A DNA stretch of 64,000 bases from contig JAUIMM010000002.1 of assembly GCA_031769625.1 (NCBI GenBank), positions 682,001-746,000 on the forward strand, read 5' to 3'. Below the pieces are notes generated by a model that saw only the letters and a program-made list of their open reading frames with translations, did not search any database and was not told the DNA's origin. Positions 35,151 through 45,965 of the stretch are shown piece after piece. Numbering within the stretch: position 1 is the first letter of the stretch; each line of letters opens with the position of its first letter. Position numbers and translations under genes: made by a program. The stretch is from Taudactylus pleione (taxonomy: Eukaryota; Chordata; Amphibia; Anura; Myobatrachidae).

Positions 35151-35179
35151 CGCGCGTTTCGCATGATCTGCTTTATCAA
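35151..35179 (-). ncRNA. Hammerhead-like ribozyme motif in PLE
   Basis: The minus strand reads CTTTGATAAAG, then GCA-GATCA-TGC as a 3-bp stem with 5-base loop (helix II), then GAAACGCGCG. The core order matches hammerhead CUGAUGA - helix II - GAAA with the 3/8 pair changed from C-G to T-A. PLE are known to carry hammerhead motifs. Cleavage is inferred, not shown. Confidence 0.5.
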
Positions 35180-36088
35180 AGGAGCAACCCGACCACTCGG
35201 TTACTGCTCACTATATCCTGCACTTCCTCCAATCATTATGGGAATCCATGATTGACATGTGTTTAGACCAATAGGATGCTATTCTCAAATAATCCATTCA
35301 AATTCATGATTGACACTGTTATGAGCCAATAGAATGTACCTGTCAGTGTATTCATTCACTATTGCCAAATCCATTATAACAATATGGCAAAATTGCATGG
35401 GGAAACCATATCAACAGAGAATTAAATTAAGGGGTATTCTATTCTAATAAACATAAATCCTAATTAGTGTGGTATATCAGAATGTATCTAAATACATATG
35501 TGTATTAAACTAAATCCAACCTAGATGTAATAAAAGTATGATGAATTATTATATATTATATTATCGAGTGTTCATTAATAAACAATATACAGGTATTATA
35601 TTTTAATAAATATTGACCTTAATTGGTGTAGTGTATTCGGATAAATTGATATTAAGCTAAATCTAACCTCAATATAACAAATTGTTATACAATGTGGAAT
35701 ATTCACTAATAACCACTATGCATATAACTAGTGAATGAATAAATATATTAAATCAAAATAATAAAGTGAAAAATAATGTGATGCTATACCTTATATATAA
35801 GTTATACTACTGTGATGTAATGTTCTAATAACATATTTCCTACTTAATAATATTATATAATAAACAAATATATAAACTGGTGATGTGATACCACTACAAA
35901 GTGAAAAATAATCATGGAAAATATGATGTGTTAGGTAATATATAATAAATATAAAGTAGTTATAAATTAAATCAGAAAATATATTATATTAATGATCACT
36001 TATCAAAAATATGTATATATATATATATATACACACATATATACATCCATCAAGGTTAAATATATTGATGTAATATTATGAGAACCAT

Positions 36089-38542
36089 CTATTTCAAAAA
36101 TACACCATAATTGATGTTATCATTCAGCCCTAACGGTTGTAATCCACCCAATAGGAATATCCAATGACTCTCTCTTTCCAAAAGTTTCTGGGTGATACTA
36201 CCACCCCTAATTCCCAAATGTATTCTTTCCACTCCAAAAACCCTCATATTTTTTGGCTCACTCTGATGGTGATCATAAAAGTGTCTCGAGACTGAGGTTA
36301 ATTGTTTAAATTTCATCAAGTCTGACCTGGAGTTCCTGATATTCCCTGCATGTTCGAGTATCCTTTGCTTAAGGGGCCTAGATGTCATACCTATATAGCG
36401 TTTATCACATGGACACATAATACAGTATATAACTCCAGCAGTATTGCAATTAATATAATCTTGGATAACTCGTTTGGTCTTATACTTATCTTGAAATTCT
36501 GTTGTCTTGATCATATAATTGCATGCTTTACAGCTACCGCATCTATATGAGCCTTTGACTACAGCCTTCCTTTCTCTCTTATTCCTGAAGTGACTACATA
36601 CCAATTTGTCTCTTAGGGTGGCAGACCGACGCCAACTAATATTCACCCTTGATCCCAAGGCTTTAGATAGATCTTCATCTAAAGTCAGCACAGGCCAGTG
36701 TTTCTGTATCACATGTTGTATCTGTTGCCATTCCATACAAAAGTCCCCCACGAACCTAATTACTTCTGGTTCCTTGTTCTTAATTTGATTAGGATATAAA
36801 AGGGAACTTCTATTTTTCTGGTTGGCTTCATACCGTGCTCTTTTAATAGCCCTTTTACTGTAGCCTCTCTTCAATAATCTATTTTGTAGCTCTTCAGATC
36901 TAATGGAGAAAGTATGGGGATTGGAACAGTTTCTCCAGAGACGTAGGAATTCCCCCTTGGGTATCCCTTTCAGTACTGGTGGAAAGTGTGCACTAGACCT
37001 ATGAAGTACACTATTCGTTGCTGTATGTTTTCTGTACAAATCAGTTGATAATTTACCATCTTCCATTCTACGTATTTTTAGATCTAAGAAGGTGACCTCT
37101 TCATTGCTTACTTGGTATGTAAGTCTAAGATTCAAGTCATTATCATTAAGAAGATTAATGAATGTAACAAACTTTTCTTGAGGTCCATCCCACACTATTA
37201 ATAGATCGTCAATATATCTCATCCAGATCAATATATGGCGGGTATATTCCTCATATGTGTCATTGAAAACAGCCGTTTCTTCCCACCATCCCAAGTAAAT
37301 GTTAGCATAGGTGGGGGCACAGGCGGCTCCCATGGCTGTGCCCCTAACCTGTATATAAAACCGATCGTTGAATACAAAGAAATTTTTTGTTAATACAAAA
37401 GTTAACAATTGAATGAGGAAGTCCCCAAAATCCGTAGTTTTTTCTTGCTCCAAATAGTATCTTACTGACTGAATACCTCTTTCATGTAAAATACTGGTAT
37501 ACAGTGACTCTACGTCACATGTTGCCAAAAGTACACCTTCATCTATATGGACTTTATCCAACTTACGTAATACGTCCATCGTATCTTGTGTATACGAAGG
37601 GAGGGATGTCACATATTTCCTTAAATGTGTATCCAAAAATTTACTGGCTTGTTCAGTCAGATTTTTAATGCCAGACACTATCGGGCGACCCGGTGGTAGA
37701 ATATCATTTTTGTGAATTTTGGGCAATATATAAAACGTTGCAATTACTGGTTCTTCAACTTTCAAAAATGAGAATTCAGTTTTAGTTAATATACCTTGTT
37801 GATAGGCTTCCTCAATCATGTTATCATATTGTTTTTTGAAATTCTCTAATGGGTTAAATATCAGATGTTTATAGCAATTGCTGTCATTTAATTGTCTCAT
37901 TGCTTCTGATATGTACTGTTCTTTACTCCACAACACTACATTACCCCCCTTGTCAGAGGGCTTAACTACCACATCTTCCCATTTCTGAATTTCTCTGAGA
38001 GCTCTTTGTTCTTCTGTATTAAGGTTAGTGATTTGTTTGTGGTATCGATTCTTATTTTTCCACATCTCATCGAGATCTCTGGATACCAAATCTATAAATG
38101 TACCAACAACAGGGCATATATTTGTCTGTGGGAAAAAGGATCCTTTCTTTCTACATATTGGTCTTGATGTAGGTTCAGAACTCACTGAATCCTCATCAAG
38201 ATTCTGTAAAATAGATAATGCTTCCATATCATCATTGGTCAATGTTATATTCTTAATATTACATTGAGATTGATTGTCATTATTCACTGAGGTGGAGGAA
38301 TAAAATTTAGTAAGTAGAAGTTTCCTTCCAAAAAGTTGGAGATCTCTCTCCCATTTACACCTGTCAAAATGTACTTCCGGGGAAAAGGTAAGTCCCCTAC
38401 TCAGTACATTAATGTGTGTATCACTTAGTTTCCTGTCCGTCAAATTGACAATTCGTAATTTATCATCATCCATGTTCATCAAAGATTTTTTTTCCTCCTC
38501 TGTGTACGCCTCTGATACCAGGGAGTTTCCACTGCTTCCCAT
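36089..38542 (-). CDS. PLE reverse transcriptase with GIY-YIG endonuclease
   Basis: Intact 817-codon frame. RT blocks: VVKPSDKGGNVVLW (about residue 190), YILPKIHKNDILPPGRPIVS (about 270), ATCDVESLYTSI (first catalytic Asp), GTAMGAACAPTYANIYLGWW, then WMRYIDDLLIVWDG (catalytic YIDD) and FLDLKI. A linker with YRCGSCKACNYM (Cys cluster) leads to the GIY-YIG nuclease: AGVIYCIMCPCDKRYIGMTS, then RPLKQRILEHAGNI (about residues 705-750). The protein copies element RNA and nicks the target. The upstream 291-codon frame overlaps it by 64 bases in another frame, so the true start may use frameshifting or reinitiation. Confidence 0.93.
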   Translation of the reverse strand: MGSSGNSLVSEAYTEEEKKSLMNMDDDKLRIVNLTDRKLSDTHINVLSRGLTFSPEVHFDRCKWERDLQLFGRKLLLTKFYSSTSVNNDNQSQCNIKNITLTNDDMEALSILQNLDEDSVSSEPTSRPICRKKGSFFPQTNICPVVGTFIDLVSRDLDEMWKNKNRYHKQITNLNTEEQRALREIQKWEDVVVKPSDKGGNVVLWSKEQYISEAMRQLNDSNCYKHLIFNPLENFKKQYDNMIEEAYQQGILTKTEFSFLKVEEPVIATFYILPKIHKNDILPPGRPIVSGIKNLTEQASKFLDTHLRKYVTSLPSYTQDTMDVLRKLDKVHIDEGVLLATCDVESLYTSILHERGIQSVRYYLEQEKTTDFGDFLIQLLTFVLTKNFFVFNDRFYIQVRGTAMGAACAPTYANIYLGWWEETAVFNDTYEEYTRHILIWMRYIDDLLIVWDGPQEKFVTFINLLNDNDLNLRLTYQVSNEEVTFLDLKIRRMEDGKLSTDLYRKHTATNSVLHRSSAHFPPVLKGIPKGEFLRLWRNCSNPHTFSIRSEELQNRLLKRGYSKRAIKRARYEANQKNRSSLLYPNQIKNKEPEVIRFVGDFCMEWQQIQHVIQKHWPVLTLDEDLSKALGSRVNISWRRSATLRDKLVCSHFRNKRERKAVVKGSYRCGSCKACNYMIKTTEFQDKYKTKRVIQDYINCNTAGVIYCIMCPCDKRYIGMTSRPLKQRILEHAGNIRNSRSDLMKFKQLTSVSRHFYDHHQSEPKNMRVFGVERIHLGIRGGSITQKLLERESHWIFLLGGLQPLGLNDNINYGVFLK

Positions 38543-39354
38543 CGATCTTGGTTTCTGATGTTTCTTCCCCCTCCTGATCTTCCTCTTGGGGGCCTCTGAT
38601 CCAGAGGAGAATTTTGAGGTAGATCTAAAAAATCCTTAGTTAAATGGGAAGGTAAGTTCTCTCTTAATCGGAATGAATGATCCAATTCCTCCGTCCCTGA
38701 TGATTCTTGATCTGTGGAAATGTAACCCTGTGATGGTTTTCTTACCAAATCATTAGTTTCTTTATTTCTCTTATTATACCTCCACCTAAAGACTTGGTTG
38801 AGAGCATAGTCCCTTTTATCTCGGACAAATTTATGTCTCTTTCTATCAGTAATTATGGACTCATAATCTGCTAGTTCTTTTTTGTATTTCTCAAAAGTCT
38901 TCTGAAATGTAACATCTTGTTCAAAAGCCTTTAAATTGTGAGTTAATTGTTCAATCTCTTTAGTGTGAATATCCAACATTAGGTTGTCATGTTTTATTAA
39001 AACCAACATTAGATCTTGAGAGCATTTTTTAAGGACCTCCTCCCATTCCACTTTAAGATTTTCTGTGGCTAATTCAAATGTAGGAAAGACTTTTGGTCTC
39101 AAACCTCTAGGACTGATTTTCTGCTTAATATAGTTTTCAAATGTGGTCATTTCCCACCAAATTCTGCTTTGTTTAAAAAGACTTCTTTTTAATTGTAAGA
39201 GATCTTCATGCCATCCTAAACCATGTTCTGAATCTTCATTTACATTCTCGGGAAAGATGGTACTTAACTCCGTATTCCACTTTTCTCTCCTATTGGTCAA
39301 TTCCACTGATAAACTGAAGTTAGCCATTATACAGTACAGGATATATTCTAACAC
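38479..39354 (-). CDS. PLE upstream ORF, coiled-coil-like protein
   Basis: 291 codons, rich in Lys/Glu/Leu, with probable coiled-coil stretches (IEQLTHNLKAFEQDVTFQ) and a basic Arg/Gly tail (RPPRGRSGGGRNIR). It ends in a different frame 64 bases inside the RT ORF. No known domain recognised. Upstream ORFs or N-terminal extensions of this kind occur in some PLE groups and may bind RNA; that is inference. It could be an N-terminal part of the RT protein separated by a single frameshift. The upstream start is not certain. Confidence 0.7.
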   Translation of the reverse strand: MLEYILYCIMANFSLSVELTNRREKWNTELSTIFPENVNEDSEHGLGWHEDLLQLKRSLFKQSRIWWEMTTFENYIKQKISPRGLRPKVFPTFELATENLKVEWEEVLKKCSQDLMLVLIKHDNLMLDIHTKEIEQLTHNLKAFEQDVTFQKTFEKYKKELADYESIITDRKRHKFVRDKRDYALNQVFRWRYNKRNKETNDLVRKPSQGYISTDQESSGTEELDHSFRLRENLPSHLTKDFLDLPQNSPLDQRPPRGRSGGGRNIRNQDRWEAVETPWYQRRTQRRKKNL

Positions 39355-39590
39355 AATTGATGATTAAAATAATATTGAAATTGGGTCACTGGTAATTGTA
39401 TCTCATAATCTGTCGTGCTGGATATTGGAAAGCTGAGGAAAAGACCTCAGTATAACATATATGAAGAAACAAGAAAAATGTCCGCACAGACCACTCTATA
39501 GAAGATTATCCTTCCCTTATTCCATATGAATAATCATAAATTCAATACGTAACTATTTTGGATGGAGGTGCTCCCAGGAATATAATATAA

Positions 39591-39859
39591 CCATAAAATG
39601 AACAAAAGAAGCAAAGTATTCCTATATCGGGGCACTCACGGATTAATCGTGATGTACTCAAGTGACCAAACAATTAATAAAACATAACTTTTATTACGTC
39701 CTTAAATAATAAAAAAACAAAAGCGAAATATATTACTAAATATATAAAATAAGTGTTCTCTAGTAATAATTATTGTGTGGTAATCTTATAAATGTGCTAT
39801 GTAACCACTATGGGCATATTCATTCCACACAATATAGTTTAATGTAGAATATCTCACCA
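39591..39859 (-). repeat. PLE pseudo-LTR, right copy (5' side)
   Basis: Direct repeat of 33699-33967, cut at CTCACCA where the 14-bp target duplication begins. It lies upstream of both PLE ORFs and would hold the promoter. Confidence 0.9.
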
Positions 39860-39873
39860 GACACCGAGGACTT

Positions 39874-40362
39874 GCAAGAAGCTACAATCTCACTGACCCT
39901 ATAAGCCCCAAAAAACGCGACTGCAAAAACTAAACGGAATAGCGAAGCCTCGAAAGAATCCGAAGCCACACTATCCAACACACCCAGCAAGCGAACAAGG
40001 AGATGGAGATCGATAGGCCTGCGGGAGTCAGCCCTGGCGGGAAACTCCTTGGCCCAACCATTAAGGGCTTTAGAAAGGATGAATGATTTGGTGGGATCTG
40101 GTAAACCTTTTAATTTACTGAAGAAGGAAATCCCCGCCAGAGCCGAAGTCATGGAAGCCCTGGAACGACCTTGCTGGTAATGTCCCCACACAAACCTAGA
40201 CATCAACTCCGAGGAAGACTTACCCGGCTGAGGGCTTTGTGAACAGAAAGCCTGCCAATCCTGCCACGATGCAGCATAAGCCCTCCGAGTTGCTGGAGTC
40301 AGCGACCTCTGCGCCAGGCCCTCTATTCCGGCCTGATAATCTGCCACACAAAAGGAGGGCAA
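39874..40362 (-). pseudogene. Ngaro tyrosine recombinase, N-terminal half
   Basis: SAM-like core-binding part (SLTPATRRAYAASWQDWQAF, FVWGHYQQGRSRASM) and the first catalytic Arg in AFFGAYRVSEIVA. The frame runs straight into the PLE insertion point at 39873/39860; its continuation is at 33684-33267. It overlaps the end of the RNase H frame by about 40 bases, as is common in compact retroelements. Confidence 0.85.
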
Positions 40363-42061
40363 GGTAACCCAACTGCAGAAGCTGCCGGCGCCAGCAAACG
40401 GAAATGGGAGAATTGAAATCGGGACAATGCATCAGCAATCGCATTATGCACCCCTAGGACGTGGCACGCGCGGAACCTAATGTTGGACTCTAAGCAATGC
40501 AAAACCAAATGCCTAAGGAGGCGCAAAGCCGGGGGAGAGGAGGAACGCTGATTGTTGATGGCCTGAATGACGCCTAGATTGTCGCACCAGAAAACTACAT
40601 GCTGACTGTCCAAACGCTCCTTCCATAGCTCGACTGCCACTACAATGGGGAAAAGTTCCAAAAAAAGCAAATTACTAGTAAGACCTTCTAAACGCCAATC
40701 AGGAGGTCAGGATGCTGCGCACCACTCCCCGTTGAAAAGGTCCCAAAACCGGAGGACCCAGCCGCATCGGTGAAAAGCTGCAAAGTGGCATTCGACACTG
40801 GAGCAGCAGGCCAAATGCGTTCACCGTTAAAACGAACCAGAAAACTGGACCAGGTTCGAAGATCCTCCTTGATCTCAGAAGACAAACGAACGTAGTGATG
40901 TGGCTGGCTCACCCCGGCCGTGGACCCCTCAAACTTTCTGCAAAAACCCCTACCCATGGGAATTATGCGACAGGCAAAATTAAATGACCCCAGCAAAGAT
41001 TGAACCATGTGCAATTTTACGCTATCTGTTCCTAAACAAAACGCAATCTGATCGAGCAATTTTTGAACCTTACCGTGTGGCAAACAACAGCAACCAGCCA
41101 TCGTGTCAATCTCAATACCCAGGTAAGAAAGACAAGATGAGGGGCCCCCTGTCTTGTCATTCGCAACAGGAACCCCCAAAACTGTAAGCAAAGCTGTGGC
41201 GGAAAATAGGAGATCCATACAAACCTCGCTCCCCCCTGTACCTATAAAGAGAAAATCGTCAAGGTAATGCGCAACACCGACATGACCAGTGCCCGCCACT
41301 ATGCACCAATGTAAAAACGAACTGAACTTCTCAAAATAGGCACAGGAGACCGCACAGCCCATGGGCAGACATTTATCTACAAAGAAATTACCCCCAAGTC
41401 TAAAACCCATATACTGCATTGCGTCTGGATGTAACGGTAACAAGCGAAGTGCGGACTCAACATCTAACTTCACCAGCAAAGCGCCCACACCAAAACTACA
41501 GACTAAACCCAAGGCATCGTCAAAGGACTGATAAACCACACTGCAAGCCGAATCGGGTATAGCGTCATTAACCGAATTACCATAGGGGTAGGATAAATGT
41601 TGAATAAGCCGAAACTTCCCGGGCGCCTTCTTAGGGACCACCCCCAAAGGCAAGATGCAAAGATTCGGCAAGGGAGGAGAAGGGAAAGGACCCTCCATCC
41701 TACCCAGCAAAACCTCAGAATCCACCTTAGATCGCAACACCTGAGGGAATTCCCGAGCGGAACGTAAATTGCGGGGCGCATGAATGTGCAGAGGGACGGA
41801 AATAGGTAAAACGAAGCCAAATTTAAAACCATTCAACAGAAAGGCAGCAGCCTCTCTATCAGGATAACGAGCTAACCACTTAGTAAGCTCCGGCAAACAA
41901 ATGGGTGACCTAGCTTTAACTAGCAGTCTTGGAGCTATCGGCCCTATCAGGCCCTGCGGCTCCGGAGCCACGACGGCAATCCTTGGCTGGATGCTCCCCG
42001 TTGCAAATGCGACAGGAGTGCCGAAAACGACAAGAGGTGCCACAAGAACACCTCGAGTCAT
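40323..42061 (-). pseudogene. Ngaro reverse transcriptase and RNase H, one frameshift
   Basis: RT part (42061-40688): LGVVPKKAPGKFRLIQHLSY, LLVKLDVESALRLLPLHP, the GCAVSCAYFEKFSSFLHW block and VAHYLDDFLFIG (catalytic YLDD). RNase H: LFTDAAGSSGFGTF (first Asp), then in another frame (40670-40323) FLELFPIVVAVELW (Glu), VVFWCDNLGVIQAIN (Asp) and GVHNAIADALSRFQ. One indel near 40700 separates the frames; otherwise all catalytic blocks are there. DIRS-type RT copies the element RNA. It overlaps the gag end by about 146 bases. Confidence 0.88.
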
Positions 42062-44062
42062 TGAAAGCGAAACACCTCCCTCTCGTCACCCCCGATGCAC
42101 CAGTCCTAATAGAGGCAACCTTGCGGGGGGGCGCTGCATCCAAAGGAGGCCGCCGCTGCTGCGAAACTTCGAGCCAAACCTCGACATCTTTAACACCAAA
42201 AGGGACTATGTGACTACCCTCATGTTTACGCCTGAACTGGCAATCATAATCCTTCCACGATGTACCCCGTGACCGAGCAAACATATCATGCACCAAGTAA
42301 ATGTACCTGATGACATTCTGATGTTCCTTCGGTCGCGTTTCTAAATAACACGCTGTAAAAATAAGCATGCCTTTTAGCCAGGAATTGTAACCGCAGTAAC
42401 TATCTTCCCCAATCCCTCCTGGCTTCTTAGCCTGAGTTAGGCCCTTCTTCATCTCGTCCGTGAGGGTGAAGAAATCAACAAACTTACCCCTACAGATTCG
42501 TTCTCTAATGCTTTTGCGCAACCCCCGGAGAACCGCAGTATTCGCGCAATGTACAGAATCTGCTCCAGGCGGTGGTTCAACATGGACGGAGGCCTCACCT
42601 GTCCTATTCTTGCCCGGAGTCTTCTTAGCCAAACGCCATGCCACTATTCTAGCAATCTTGTGCGGGCGCCCCGGGGAACCAGATGAATGAGAGGATGATG
42701 CAGAAAAAGAAGAAGACGAGGATGTGTCATACTCACCAGCACCTGGATGTGGAACCGAATCTCCCGAAACTTCACACGGAGGGTCCGCCGGAGCCACCTC
42801 CGTGTCCACGTCTACGCGCGCAGGAACAGGAATCGCGACAAATCTGAAACTGGGACAGCAGCGTGATGAACCGAAACAGTAACTAGTAACAGTAACTGGT
42901 GGAACATTGAACAGGGGGGAGGGGTAAAAGGGGGGACAACAGAAGAAATGGGGGCTGGGAGGAAACAGGGGGGAGAACGGGGGGGCGTAGGCAAAGGGGG
43001 TGCAGCGATAGAGGAAGAAGGTATAGAAGGAGCAGAAAAAGGGGGGGCAGGACCAGCAAAGGTGGAAGTGGGGGGCATGGGCACCAGAGGTAGGTGAGAA
43101 AAGTTGGTGGAGACAGGGTGTTGCATGACTGGAGCAGGGGGATGGAAGAAGTGCCAGGGAGAAGGGGCTGGAAAAGGGGAAGGTTGCCAATAAGGATAGC
43201 CAGGGGGGAAAGAAGGGGAAACATACGGGGGATAAATGGAAAAATGGGGGGCAGAGGAAACAGAGGAGTGGGTGGGGCAGGGCCAGCGCTCCAAGAAGGA
43301 TGAGCCCAGGTAGAAAAGGAAGCAGAGGAGGGAAGATGGGAACTTACTACGGAACTGGTAGGATAGGAAACTGACAACCAGGGAATTGGCTGTGAAAGAG
43401 GGGTACTGAAAACAGGGGGGGGGCAATAATATTAGGCAGGGCACACAGCCTGCTGCGCTGTGAGGAAGCAAAGCTGGCAGGAGCTTGAAAATAGGGGCTG
43501 GATCCCACCACTGAAGTGGGACCCAAAATGGCCGCTGAAGCTAAAATGGTGGCCGGACCCGCCGTACAAACGGGGCCGCGGGGCCATTGTGATATTGGGA
43601 TAGGGGAAATCCCCCACACGCTGTAACCAGCGGGGGAAGCGGGCGCCGAAGGGGCGGGGCTTGCAGGAGCCGCATTCGCGGCATGATGTGGAAGGAGGGC
43701 CTAGCGGGGGAAGCAGGTGCTGGAGGAGCGGGGACAGCAGGAGCCGCAGCTGCGGCTTGATGGGGTAGAGGCAACCCATCGGGGGAAGCCAGCGTTGAAA
43801 GGGCGGGACATGCGGGAGCCAGAGCCGCGACCAGCGGGAGAAGGGAGCTAATGGCAGGGGAAGCGGGCGTGCTCCTGCCCGCTACATTGAGAGAGACAGG
43901 GGAACCAGGAGGGCAGGTAAGGATGCGCTGGGAGGGAGAAACGGGGAGGCCAGATGCGGGGGAGAGTGGGTGCACAGGAGAGCTGGCAGGGGCATCCCTG
44001 AGTGGGTGGGAGAAGTCAGATAGCCGACTGGGAACGGGGGCAGACCTCTTGGGACGGGACAT
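41916..44062 (-). pseudogene. Ngaro gag-like ORF1, frameshifted
   Basis: Starts at ATG 44060-44062 (SRPKRSAPVPSRLSDF), runs through long Pro/Ser-rich stretches in three changing frames (43541-44062, about 43430-43780, 42880-43470), and stays open from 43190 to 41916. The C-terminal part has KGLTQAKKPGGIG, WKDYDCQFRRKHEGS and a double Cys/His cluster (CSCGTSCRFRHSCRICNGEH), as in DIRS-group Gag. Gag packages element RNA. The low-complexity part has at least two frameshifts. Confidence 0.7.
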
Positions 44063-44203
44063 GGTAAACAGGGGAGATGATACAGGGAGATAATGCAATG
44101 AAATGAATCCTAGTGACAAAGGGGTAGAACCAAGAAACACAGGGTGTGACACTTAGCTGTACTCCAGAAATCACCAAAGAGGCAGATCAAATGCCAATCA
44201 CCT

Positions 44204-44211
44204 CTTTTATA
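44204..44211 (-). promoter_or_regulatory. Candidate TATA box of the Ngaro element
   Basis: The minus strand reads TATAAAAG about 140 bases upstream of the gag ATG. Position and sequence fit a core promoter; untested. Confidence 0.5.
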
Positions 44212-44359
44212 CTGATAATCACAGGCACACCCACAATTCCAGGCATTGGCTAGCTAACAAACCACCTGACCCCTAACCATTTAATCTGCCAATCAGCAAA
44301 AACCCAAGGATTCTTATTTCACTCATGTTTAGGTAACCTTCATTTTCTATACTGCTCCA

Positions 44360-45287
44360 CACACTTACCTCAGCCATAACCAAGTACAGTGATCCCTCAT
44401 TATACTGCCCCACACACTTAACTCAGTCATAAGCAAGTACAATGGCCCCTCATAATACTGCCCCTCATATTTACCTTCAGCCATAACTAAGTACCTTTAT
44501 TCCTCATTATACTGCCCCTCACACTTACCTCCAGCCATAATAAATACAGTGATCCCTCATTATACTGCCCCTCACATTTACCTCCAGCCATAATAAGTAC
44601 AGTGATCCCTCATTATACTGCCCCTCACACTTACCTCCAGCCATAATAAGTACAGTGATCCCTCATTTTACTGCCCCACACGCTTACCTCAGCCATAACC
44701 AAGTACAATGGCCCCTCATAATACTGCCCCTCATATTTACCTTCAGCCATAACTAAGTACCTTTACTCCTCATTATACTGCCCCTCACACTTACCTCCAG
44801 CCAAAATAAGTACAGTGATCCCTCATTATACTGTCCCACACACTTACCTCAGCCATAATAAGTACAGTGATCCCTCATTATACTGCCCTCACACTTACCT
44901 CCAGCCATAATAAGTACAGTGATCCCTCATTATACTGCCCCACACGCTTACCTCAGCCATAACCAAGTACAATGGCCCCACATAATACTGCCCCTCATAT
45001 TTACCTTCAGCCATAACTAAGTACCTTTACTCCTCATTATACTGCCCCTCACACTTACCTCCAGCTATAATAAGTACAGTGATCCCTCATTATACTGTCC
45101 CACACACTTACCTCAGCCATAACCAAGTACAATGGCCCCTCATAATACTGCCCCTCACACTTACCTCCAGCCATAATAAATATAGTGATCCCTCATTATG
45201 CTGCCCCTCACATTTACCTCCAGGCACAACTAAGTACAGCGATCCCTCATTATACTGCCCCTCACACTTACCTCCAGCCACAACTAA
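44360..45287. repeat. ~51-bp minisatellite, left block
   Basis: Head-to-tail monomers of TACTGCCCCTCACACTTACC, then TCCAGCCATAATAAGTACAG and TGATCCCTCATTA, with CCACACACTTACCTCAGCC variants. About 18 copies. The array is cut by the Harbinger element at the TAA at 45285-45287 and resumes at 53722 in phase, so both blocks were once one array. Confidence 0.92.
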
Positions 45288-45965
45288 GGCCCTCATTCAG
45301 ACCCGGACGCAAGTGGCCGTTCATACGTTCGACGTACGTAAAAAATATGTAAATTCAAGCACTCGCTCGTATTTTCGAATGCAGCCAAACATCCTCCCCA
45401 AACTCAAACGACCCCTCCTCTAACTAACGAGCGTACCAAATAGCGAGCGTACATCCCCGAAATGGCTTGAAGGGAATGCATGCACAAGTACAACCCGGAA
45501 GTGGGACTGTCAGATTTCGATTAACTGCTCGTTTATTCTGCCTACCTCCCTCAATCGTATCATGGCAATCAATATATCAATTAGCTTAATTGTTCTTTTT
45601 TTTTTTTTTTAACACAATGCAATAAACTTTAATCTTGTCCGTGTTTGTGTTTACCCGCAGAATACGTACGGCTTAAACATTCGCTTTTATTTGTCAAAAT
45701 ACATGTTAGCCACAATTAAACAATTGTTCTATTTGTTTTTCTCCCCGCATATTTCCCGGGGTTCATTTCTTTATTTAAATTTGCTTACGCATGTCACTGC
45801 ATCAAGCCTATCATAACTCTCAAGAGATTTCAGGCCCTGTCGAACACATGACTCATACACTAACCAATAGAATTGGTCCTGTTAATTACCCAAATACATT
45901 AGCCAATCAAAATTATTTTTGCCTCTTTATTAAAAATTATTTTTAACAAATACACCATTGCCATC

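Larger units (their letters stand above)
33699..39859 (-). mobile_element. Penelope-like element, near-complete, inside Ngaro recombinase
   Basis: 6161 bp bracketed by a 14-bp duplication GACACCGAGGACTT (33685-33698 and 39860-39873). It has two partial direct copies of one terminal repeat (pseudo-LTRs), two overlapping minus-strand ORFs, a 3' region with short tandem repeats and a hammerhead-like motif. This matches the Penelope-like order RT then GIY-YIG with terminal repeats. The long RT frame is intact, so the insertion is young. Confidence 0.9.
31990..44330 (-). mobile_element. Ngaro/DIRS-type tyrosine-recombinase retrotransposon, split by a PLE
   Basis: On the minus strand from the right: a promoter near 44205, gag (about 44062-41916), RT/RNase H (42061-40323), tyrosine recombinase (about 40362-39874, resumed 33684-33267) and an SGNH hydrolase (33042-32428). 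Ngaro elements combine RT/RH with a recombinase in place of an integrase and often carry such a hydrolase. A PLE (33699-39859) interrupts the recombinase. Split direct repeats, needed to set the exact ends, were not resolved, so the limits are approximate. Minisatellite-like sequence on both outer flanks suggests insertion into that array. Confidence 0.75.

Noticed and set aside
43541..44152. Pro-rich open frame as a host gene
   Set aside because: It is in the right place and orientation for the Ngaro gag N-terminus, continues into DIRS-like Cys/His motifs, and lies behind the element promoter.
44360..45287. Possible CRISPR-like array
   Set aside because: Monomers are continuous with no unique spacers, in a eukaryotic genome; it is a minisatellite.
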